NCBI GenBank assembly: GCA_964415785.1 | Contig: CAYQBU010000052.1 | Coordinates: forward strand, 1 to 21,157 | DNA: 21,157 nt | DNA from: SLJM01 sp964415785 | Lineage (GTDB): Bacteria; Myxococcota_A; Bradymonadia; Bradymonadales; Bradymonadaceae | Reading direction: 5' to 3' | In this document: in pieces, positions 13,218 through 19,947 of the stretch | Numbering within the stretch: the first letter of the stretch is position 1 | How the letters are laid out: every line of letters begins with the position of its first letter | Position numbers and translations under genes: made by a program | Notes under the pieces: generated by a model | What the model was told of the DNA's origin: nothing | Seen by the model: only the letters and a program-made list of their open reading frames with translations | Databases searched by the model: none

Positions 13218-16087
13218 CGCTCCTCCCCCATCTGCTCTTCCAACATCTCGGCCCCATGCCTCACCTCTCCCACCGGGCTCAGACGCCACAATTGGCGAAG
13301 ATAATCGCGCGCTTCTTCCATCTCCTCTTGAGCGTAGGCCGTTCGCGCCAGCCCCAGATAGGTCTCCGCCGATGTAGGCTCCATCTGCAGGGCTCGCCCA
13401 TAGGCCTCGCGTGCATCGTCCCATTCCTCCCGAGCTTTGTAGTGACGCCCCTTCTCCTTGAGCAGTACCGGCCTCTCCCCGGCCAACTCCAGCGCCTCCT
13501 CTAGCGTCTCCAACGCCTCTTCATCGCCTTCGCGTAGCCCCTCTAATACAGCGATCCAACGCAATAGCTCTGCACGTCCGGGCTGATCGGAGGCCGAGGA
13601 TGAATAATTGTCCATCAATCCCCGCAGATCGCGCAGTCCTCGTTGCCGATCATAGCCCTTGTAGGCCTTGGCCAACCCGCGGATGGCCTCCAACTCTTGT
13701 CGATCCCGATACATGGCATCCAAAAAGGTCCGCCTCGCCTCGGCGTACCGCCCAAAATCGAGATGAACCCGACCGCTTTCCAACATCAACTCCATGGAAT
13801 CTTCATCGCCTCGCCAGCCCTGCTGGTAGCTATAACGCCGCTGATGACCGGCGCCTTCCATGCGATCGATGAGCCGCCCCTTCCACACCGCTTCCGGATG
13901 GTGAGGCGCCTGCTCCAAGACGCGATCGATAAGCTTTGCCGCCCCCTCCAGATCCCGTTGCCAGAAAGCCTTCGCCCCGCGGTCGATGAGCACGTCGATG
14001 GTCGACCACTTCTCACTTTCCTCCCCGTCGAGTTCTACCCCGTCCTCTGCCCCGTCGCGTTTGTCTCCACGCGCCAATACCCGCTGCCTGACCGACGCCA
14101 ATAGCAGCGTGTCGAGATGCCGTCCCGCCTGGCTCACCACCGCCAGGGCTTGTCGCCGTCGCCCATCGGAGAGCAGCGCCAATGCCCGGGCTCGAATCAA
14201 CTCTACGGGCCACTCCGCCCGCCCCCCGAACGCCTCATAGCTATCCTGATAACCGCCCTCGTAATAGGCCACCAAACCCTCGAGACCGCGGCGAAACGCC
14301 GAGTCCTCAACCTGACTTACCTCCTCTCTGGCGGCTTCTCGATCGCCCTCGTTGATAAAGGATTTGACCCTTTGCAACGCCACCTCCTCGCTGACCCCCG
14401 AGGAGTCCTCAATTTGCCCCAGGATCTGACGGACTTCCTCGCTTCTCCCCAGCCCGTTGAGCACCCTCGCTCGAGCCAAAACCCGCTGATTCCAGCCCAA
14501 TTTGTCTTCCTCGAAACCCTTCTGTTCATCGGCGATCACCTCGCCCTCATCGTCCACGGGCACACTAAACGCCAGTCCCTCACGCGATCGCCCCAGATCA
14601 CTTAACCAATGGGGGGCTTCCCGCTGAATGGCCGCCACCAAGTCCTGCGATTCCTCCCCCAGGCGCAGGGCCCGACGCAGGCGAAACTCCACGACATCTG
14701 CCTCCAGCCGTCCCGCCGCACCCATGGCGCAAAGCACATGCACCGTCGCCAGCCGACGCGCCACCTCGTCATGCTCGCCCCGGCACAGCCCCAACACCTC
14801 ATCGAACTCCGACGCCCGCCGCATCGCCAGGCCCTCACCCAATGTCTGCCACACCTCCACGAACTCATCGCCTGAAACTCGATCCTCCTCGCCCACCTCT
14901 TGTGCACCGTCACCGCCGGCCTTCGACAAGGGCTCAATCCACTCCAGACCGGCGTAGATATGATCGCCGTTGACCGCTCTTAAACGTCGCTGTCCCTCCT
15001 CCCACCACTGCCGTTCATAGCGATAAGCGCCTACCCGAATCATCCCCTGATGGGCTCCTACAAAATCTGGGAAATGCTCCTGCAAAAATGCGTACATCTC
15101 TTGCGCGCACCGCCATTGTCCCCGAGCTTCACAAATTCTCCCTCTCGCCATCAGTGCAGGCAGGGTATCTCGTTGGGCGCGCTGTAAATAATGAACATCG
15201 GCCATCGCCCCCTCCCACTGTTGTCGAGTCGCCAGCTCCATCGCCCTCGCCGCCCTCGCCCAACCCGTCTCCGCCTCCCCTATCGCTCCCTCGAGCTCTC
15301 TCCCCTGGTCCATCGCCACCAGGGCCCTCACAAAGCGCTTTCGATCGGCGATCAAGTCCGCTCCCCCCAGCGGTGATCCAACCTCTGTTAGCTCACCCAA
15401 AGCCGCCTCTGCGTCCATCGGATCCAGCGCCAATACGGCCTCATCGGCTATTCTCAACCGATGATGCGACTGGACCTGTTGCCAGATCAACGCTCCCACC
15501 ACCACCACCGCCACCATTGCCGCTGCCGACCCCAACAGAGTCGTTATCCATCGCCTCGAGCGCCCATGGGACTCCTCTTTGCCCTCCGCTTCCAGCCCTG
15601 GCTCTCCTTGTCGCTCCTTACCTGGAGGCGTCTCTGGCCTATTACTTTCCCCCGTACGGCCAATGTTTTCACCGGCACTGCTACTGCTTTTGACCGCACT
15701 CCCATCGCTTTGCGCTGCACCGCTTCGGCCACTCTGCTCCTCTACCTCTGGTACTGGTGTGCAGTCCTCCACTCTCGTTTTCAGAGGCCCGTATCCCTTC
15801 TCTTGCGCTTCTTCCCGAAGAGCCTTGGCCATCGCCTCCTTATGCGCCTCCTCCAACTCCTCGACCACCCAGCCCAGCCACGCTTCGGCATCTGGCCTCC
15901 GCTCCACCCCTCGGATCAATTCCCCTTCCATTCCCGGCTGACCCAGGTGTTGCACGTAGATATAGCCCAACAGATCCAGGGCCTCTTCATCGTCGACGAC
16001 CTTTCTCAGCCTGCCTACAAGAAGCTTCAACGCCCGACCGGGCTCTCCTCGGTCGAGCGCGATTCGGGCGCGATGAATGACGTCCAT
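13214..16087 (-). CDS. Large membrane-anchored TPR protein
   Basis: The 957-residue product has a short helical-repeat-like N-terminal domain in the cytoplasm (1-100), a Ser/Gly/Glu-rich low-complexity linker (about 105-175), one membrane helix (WITTLLGSAAAMVAVVVVGA, about 178-200) and a ~750-residue periplasmic part of tetratricopeptide-like repeats. The clearest repeats are at the C-terminus (YAEARRTFLDAMYRDRQELEA; WDDAREAYGRALQMEPTSAE; AYLGLART-like helices). TPR arrays bind other proteins, so this is probably the scaffold of the complex encoded by the four genes after it, and recalls the TPR subunits of Bat operons. The start at 16087 has only a weak ribosome binding site, though GGGGAGGAG lies further upstream. 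It begins 65 bp after the second outer-membrane protein gene and overlaps the next gene by 4 bp. No enzymatic motif is seen. Confidence 0.8.
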   Translation of the reverse strand: MDVIHRARIALDRGEPGRALKLLVGRLRKVVDDEEALDLLGYIYVQHLGQPGMEGELIRGVERRPDAEAWLGWVVEELEEAHKEAMAKALREEAQEKGYGPLKTRVEDCTPVPEVEEQSGRSGAAQSDGSAVKSSSSAGENIGRTGESNRPETPPGKERQGEPGLEAEGKEESHGRSRRWITTLLGSAAAMVAVVVVGALIWQQVQSHHRLRIADEAVLALDPMDAEAALGELTEVGSPLGGADLIADRKRFVRALVAMDQGRELEGAIGEAETGWARAARAMELATRQQWEGAMADVHYLQRAQRDTLPALMARGRICEARGQWRCAQEMYAFLQEHFPDFVGAHQGMIRVGAYRYERQWWEEGQRRLRAVNGDHIYAGLEWIEPLSKAGGDGAQEVGEEDRVSGDEFVEVWQTLGEGLAMRRASEFDEVLGLCRGEHDEVARRLATVHVLCAMGAAGRLEADVVEFRLRRALRLGEESQDLVAAIQREAPHWLSDLGRSREGLAFSVPVDDEGEVIADEQKGFEEDKLGWNQRVLARARVLNGLGRSEEVRQILGQIEDSSGVSEEVALQRVKSFINEGDREAAREEVSQVEDSAFRRGLEGLVAYYEGGYQDSYEAFGGRAEWPVELIRARALALLSDGRRRQALAVVSQAGRHLDTLLLASVRQRVLARGDKRDGAEDGVELDGEESEKWSTIDVLIDRGAKAFWQRDLEGAAKLIDRVLEQAPHHPEAVWKGRLIDRMEGAGHQRRYSYQQGWRGDEDSMELMLESGRVHLDFGRYAEARRTFLDAMYRDRQELEAIRGLAKAYKGYDRQRGLRDLRGLMDNYSSSASDQPGRAELLRWIAVLEGLREGDEEALETLEEALELAGERPVLLKEKGRHYKAREEWDDAREAYGRALQMEPTSAETYLGLARTAYAQEEMEEARDYLRQLWRLSPVGEVRHGAEMLEEQMGEER

Positions 16088-16152
16088 GGACTTGGCTCTT
16101 ATGGGTATGCTTGCTCCGCTCCTCCCCGCTGGAGCCTATCGCGGCTGACCCC

Positions 16153-16941
16153 TCATCGCGAGATGGAGACGTCGCTGGGTGCAAAAATGCCCAAGCCCAC
16201 CGTAAACATCACCGTATTGCTCAGGCTTGGATCCACGTCTTGCTGGCTCACCTCTGCTCGCGGGAACAAGTAGTTGCGGACCTGAAAGTTGAGGGAGAAT
16301 TGCTCCGACATAAATAATCTCAGTCCAGCTCCGAACATTCCCGCCGGACGCATCCCCTCGAGCTGCCCATCCTCTTCTCCTCCACTTACCGCCGCCTCCA
16401 CGCGCTCATTGACCAGCGCCATTCCCCCGATCAAGTGGACGTCATAATGGGTAAACGCGCTGTTGAGAAACGACAGCTTCCCAAACGCCGGAACCCAGAT
16501 CAGTCCTCCATCGACTAAAAAGCCGATCCGTGAATACGACGTCTCTTGCGCCGCGTCCGGGTTCTCCTCTGCCAATTCGGCTTCAAAGGACTCCCGCAGG
16601 CTTGTGTCCATCCCCAGGACGCCAAACCCACCACTTCCCGTAAATCCAAACGAGTCATTGAGGTAATAACTTGCGCTCAGCCCCACCAGCCCGTTGCGGA
16701 TATAGGCGTCGTTGAGCGTGAAGGCGAGCCGAGGCTCCAATTCCAGCCTCGAGGCCCGATGCAGCAGTTGACGCCGCACAATTGGCCCCTCTTCCAGTGA
16801 GGCGATCTCTTCTTCCTGGACCTCCACGTCCAGAGCATACGCCTCCTGACCTTCAGCGCTGATCATCACGCCTAACGCCGCGACAATTGCCACCACCACC
16901 GCAGGGATCCATCTCTTGCGTGCTTTCATGCCCTTCCTCAT
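16153..16941 (-). CDS. Outer-membrane beta-barrel protein, second of a tandem pair
   Basis: A signal peptide (KRWIPAVVVAIVAALGVMIS, about 9-28) precedes a short acidic stretch (VEVQEEEIASLEEG) and a ~200-residue domain of alternating amphipathic strands rich in Gly and aromatics, typical of small barrels. It matches its upstream neighbour over its length: PRLAFTLNDAYIRN vs PRFGMTINDSLHRN; FGKLSFLNSAFTHYDV vs IGKLALFNRGVMFYDV; LRLFMSEQFSLNFQVRNYLF vs TRLFLNDWSALDLELRDVLF. The pattern fits the outer-membrane beta-barrel family seen in myxobacteria and relatives. The start may be 16941 (AAGG six bases upstream) or ATG 16929; both leave the signal peptide intact. The gap to its neighbour's stop is 3 bp, so the pair is co-translated. 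Ligand and function are unknown. Confidence 0.82.
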   Translation of the reverse strand: MRKGMKARKRWIPAVVVAIVAALGVMISAEGQEAYALDVEVQEEEIASLEEGPIVRRQLLHRASRLELEPRLAFTLNDAYIRNGLVGLSASYYLNDSFGFTGSGGFGVLGMDTSLRESFEAELAEENPDAAQETSYSRIGFLVDGGLIWVPAFGKLSFLNSAFTHYDVHLIGGMALVNERVEAAVSGGEEDGQLEGMRPAGMFGAGLRLFMSEQFSLNFQVRNYLFPRAEVSQQDVDPSLSNTVMFTVGLGIFAPSDVSISR

Positions 16942-16944
16942 TCC

Positions 16945-17667
16945 TTACCTTACGGCCGTTTCGCTATAATCGAATCCCATCGGCAGATAGAAGCTCACCC
17001 CCAGCGACAGCGTCACTGAGTGGCTCAGGCTTGTATCTCCTCCCTGGTAGGTCCCATTGAACAACACATCTCGCAGTTCCAGGTCCAGGGCTGACCAATC
17101 GTTGAGAAATAACCTTGTCGACAGCGCCAGCGTTCCCGCCATGCCCGTCTCGCTGGCACCGCGGCGAATCGACGATGAATCCGTCATCATCGCTCCCGCA
17201 GACACCGTCACGTCGTAAAACATCACTCCGCGATTAAATAACGCCAGCTTTCCGATCAGAGGAGACACCCCCAACTCACCGCCGACCGCCCAATTGAGAT
17301 AGGGCGAATCCGCTGCTGCCCCGGTCTCGGCATTGAGCTCGCGAAACGTGCTCGTATTGCCCCCGAGAGCGCTTCCGAAATCAAACCACTGCACCAGCCC
17401 GCTGATCCTTAACCGCTCCCCCAGATGATAGGACAGCGATCCGCCAGCCTGAAAATTGCGATGCAAACTGTCGTTGATCGTCATCCCGAATCGGGGCGTC
17501 AACGATACGCGACTTTGCTGCAATACCGGCTTGGGCTGGATCACATGGATCGTATCCCCGTGATCGGCGGGGGACTCCTGGGCCTGTGCCGCTGTTGCCA
17601 GCGTCGACAGAGCGACCAATGCACTCAATGCCAGTACCGTCGGTGCGATGTGTAACGTCTTTACCAT
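16945..17667 (-). CDS. Outer-membrane beta-barrel protein, first of a tandem pair
   Basis: The 240-residue product from ATG 17667 has a signal peptide (HIAPTVLALSALVALSTLAT, about 6-25, cleavage near AQA-Q). A domain of short amphipathic strands with Gly/aromatic turns and a final pair of strands (SHSVTLSLGVSFYLP) predicts an 8- to 10-strand outer-membrane barrel. It is clearly paralogous to the next gene. The frame is open 39 codons further upstream, but that part is Arg/His-rich and would bury the signal peptide; GGAAGAG lies just before ATG 17667. A leader of ~125 bases with a possible promoter separates it from ftsY, so the pair may have its own regulation. Confidence 0.8.
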   Translation of the reverse strand: MVKTLHIAPTVLALSALVALSTLATAAQAQESPADHGDTIHVIQPKPVLQQSRVSLTPRFGMTINDSLHRNFQAGGSLSYHLGERLRISGLVQWFDFGSALGGNTSTFRELNAETGAAADSPYLNWAVGGELGVSPLIGKLALFNRGVMFYDVTVSAGAMMTDSSSIRRGASETGMAGTLALSTRLFLNDWSALDLELRDVLFNGTYQGGDTSLSHSVTLSLGVSFYLPMGFDYSETAVR

Positions 17668-17754
17668 GACTCTTCCGACGCCTAATTCCATTCCCGGTCT
17701 CACACTGGTCTCATACCAGCGATGACCTCTGAGCTGATGAATATGCCTGCGTCT

Positions 17755-17784
17755 GATATACCATATCGGTTTTTCCACCGACAA
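17755..17784 (-). promoter_or_regulatory. Possible promoter for the beta-barrel gene pair
   Basis: On the minus strand TTGTCG (complement of 17779-17784) and TATATC (complement of 17755-17760) are 18 bases apart, each matching four of six consensus bases. They lie right after the ftsY stop. Transcription would begin near 17748, leaving an ~80-base leader that contains the small hairpin CTGGT-ATGAG-ACCAG (complement of 17705-17719). Confidence 0.3.
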
Positions 17785-17793
17785 GCCGGCGTC

Positions 17794-19780
17794 TCACATA
17801 AATAGCGCTTCCACGAATTCCTCGGAGTTAAAAGGTCGCAGATCCCGAATCCCCTCGCCGATGCCGATGTACCGCACGGGCACCTCTAATTCATCGCAGA
17901 TCCCAAGGATAACTCCTCCCTTCGCCGTTCCGTCGAGCTTCGTCAGCGTCACTCCTGTTATATCCAGAGCATCATTGAATAATTTCGCCTGGGCGATCGC
18001 GTTTTGACCGGTATTGGCGTCCAGCACCAACATCGTCTCATGTGGTGCTCCCTCCAATGCCTTGCCCGCCACCCGCTCCATCTTGCTCAATTCATCGAGC
18101 AAATTAGAGTCCGTATGCAGCCGGCCCGCTGTATCACAGATAATTACATCTGCGTTCTCCTCCAGTCCCCGTTCGATGCCCGCATAGATCACCGACGATG
18201 GATCCGCACCCTCGTCGCCACGGTGCATCGGTATGCCCGTGCGATCCGCCCAGATTTTGAGTTGATCGACCGCCCCGGCTCGAAATGTATCTCCGGCCAC
18301 CAACATCACCGACTTGTCATCGTTGGTTAAGCTGCTGGCCAATTTACCGATCGTGGTCGTCTTGCCCACGCCATTGACCCCTATCACCAGGAGGACGAAG
18401 GGGTTGGCTGAATCAAAGTCGATATCGTCCTCATGCCCCTCTAAGACCTCTTCGCAATACTCGCGGATGAAGGCCCACACCTCGACGGGATCTCGTTTTT
18501 GATCCGCCGACAATTCGTCTTCCACCGTTTCCAAGATCCGCTGGGCGACGCGCGCGCCGATGTCGGCGGTAAAGAGGATCTCTTCGATCTCCTCGACCAT
18601 CTCCTCGTCGATGCTCTCGCCTCGAAAGAGACTGCCCAGACGATCGATAAACCCGGTTCGCGTCTTCTCCAGCCCCTGTTCCAAAGATTTGGGCTCTTCG
18701 TCCTCTTCTTCCTCAACCTCTTCGACCGCTTCTTCTTCCGCGACCTCTTCTTCTTCGGCGACCTCTTCGACCGCTTCTTCTTCCTCGACCGCTTCGACCG
18801 CTTCTTCTTCCGCGACCTCTTCTTCTTCCTCGACCTCTTCGACCGCTTCTTCTTCCGCGACCGCTTCTTCTTCGGCGACCTCTTCGACCGCTCCTTCTTC
18901 CGCGACCTCTTCGACCGCTTCTTCTTCCTCGACCTCTTCTTCCTTTTCTTCCTGTTTTCCGATCTTCAACTTCGGACGCGGTAGGCCCCCCGACTTTTTC
19001 TTCTTTTTCTTCTTCTTGGCTCCTGGTCGCGGCAGGCCGACCGACTTTTTCGTCTCCTCCTGCTCATCATCATCATCTTCCTCGACGACCTCTTCTTCCG
19101 CTTCTTCTTCCGCTTCTTCTTCCGCTTCTTCTTCGGCGACCTCTTCGGCGACCTCTTCGNNNNNNNNNNNNNNNNNNNNNNNNNNNNNNNNNNNNNNNNN
19201 NNNNNNNNNNNNNNNNNNNNNNNNNNNNNNNNNNNNNNNNNNNNNNNNNNNNNNNNNNNACCTCTTCGACCGCTTCTTCTTCCGCGACCTCTTCGACCTC
19301 TTCTTCTTCCGCGACCTCTTCGACCTCTTCTTCCTCAACCTCTTCGACCGCTTCTTCTTCCGCGACCTCTTCTTCCGGCTCTCCCCTTTCCTTTTTCGCC
19401 TTTTCCGTGGCCTCGGCCGCCGTCTCGCGGCGCCCTTTACCCACCACCTTGGCCCGTTTGGCTCGCTTGATCTCGGCGAGCGACATATTCTCGTAATCCT
19501 CAATGGGCTCTTCGACTTCCTCGCGATCCTCGAGCAGATCTTTAGAGGGGATCACGCTCTCATCGAGATCGCGCCGATCGGCCCGTGGCCTATCGCCTTT
19601 CTCCCCTTTGCCCTTCAGCCACAGCACCAACCCGATGATCGCCACCAGCGCCAGTACGACGAGTACCGCCGCGATCACCATCATGCCCCCCTCGGTCTCC
19701 GCCGCCTGAGCCATGATCGTCGTCGAACTTACCGCATCCATTTGCAAAAGCATTTGGCGACTGAGCATATCCATATCCAT
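17794..19780 (-). CDS. ftsY: Signal recognition particle receptor FtsY with long acidic repeat linker (interrupted by assembly gap)
   Basis: FtsY docks ribosome-SRP complexes at the inner membrane. The C-terminal NG GTPase domain is complete: LEKTRTGFIDRLGSLF at its start, P-loop GVNGVGKTTTIGKLA, DTFRAGAVDQL, DTAGR, TKLDGTAKGG and GIGEGIRDLRPF. The N-terminus carries one membrane helix (MMVIAAVLVVLALVAIIGLV) before a charged segment. Between them lies a very long acidic region of EEV/EEEA-type repeats, interrupted by a lysine run and two GLPRP motifs. A 100-N gap (19160-19259) falls inside the repeats. The two sides read in different frames as drawn, but the sequenced parts (521 and 1366 bases) sum to 629 whole codons, so one intact gene is expected if the true gap is a multiple of three. 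The start is uncertain (ATG 19780, 19774, 19768 or 19714; no clear ribosome binding site). It follows smc, a common arrangement. Confidence 0.9.
18700..19390 (-). repeat. Degenerate tandem repeats encoding the acidic FtsY linker
   Basis: The + strand shows repeating words such as CCTCTTCGACCGCTTCTTCT and TTCCGCGACCTC in units that are multiples of three bases, encoding EEV, AEE, EEEAV on the minus strand. The blocks flank a lysine-rich island (18961-19052) and include the N gap. Near-identical units explain why the assembly broke here and make the copy number unreliable. Confidence 0.85.
19160..19259. other. Assembly gap (100 N)
   Basis: Exactly 100 consecutive N, the usual placeholder for a scaffold gap of unknown size, lie inside the ftsY acidic repeat. 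The drawn length shifts the reading frame by one base; a true length divisible by three would restore it. Confidence 0.98.
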
Positions 19781-19870
19781 CTATTTCGTGAGTTGGGTTG
19801 ATTGCCCCGACAATATATTATTCTGCCGAAGCGCTTCATATCCGTGGGTCCATTCGATCTTCGTACGCGC

Positions 19871-19901
19871 ATTTTGTGCCTTGCATCCCGGTGACCGTCA
19901 A
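19871..19901 (-). promoter_or_regulatory. Possible ftsY promoter in the smc-ftsY gap
   Basis: On the minus strand TTGACG (complement of 19896-19901) is followed after 19 bases by CAAAAT (complement of 19871-19876). This lies in the 167-base gap between the smc stop and the first ftsY ATG. The same gap contains an exact 10-bp palindrome GAAGCGCTTC (19828-19837) and an AT-rich run (19811-19822). It is only a motif match. Confidence 0.28.
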
Positions 19902-19947
19902 TACGCCACCTTCTCAGCGCCCCCATCCAACATTCATTTACTGCCAC

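Noticed and set aside
18700..19390. Regular repeat array considered as a CRISPR or satellite.
   Set aside because: Units are short, all multiples of three, lack unique spacers and stay in frame with FtsY, so it is a coding repeat.
18560..19801. + frame encoding Ser/Thr- or Phe/Leu-rich repeats across the N gap.
   Set aside because: It is the complement of the FtsY acidic linker and GTPase; the repeats look like protein on any strand because their units are multiples of three.
19729..19947. 72-codon minus-strand frame in the smc-ftsY gap.
   Set aside because: It overlaps the ftsY start, has no ribosome binding site and an implausible Arg/Trp/Cys-rich composition.
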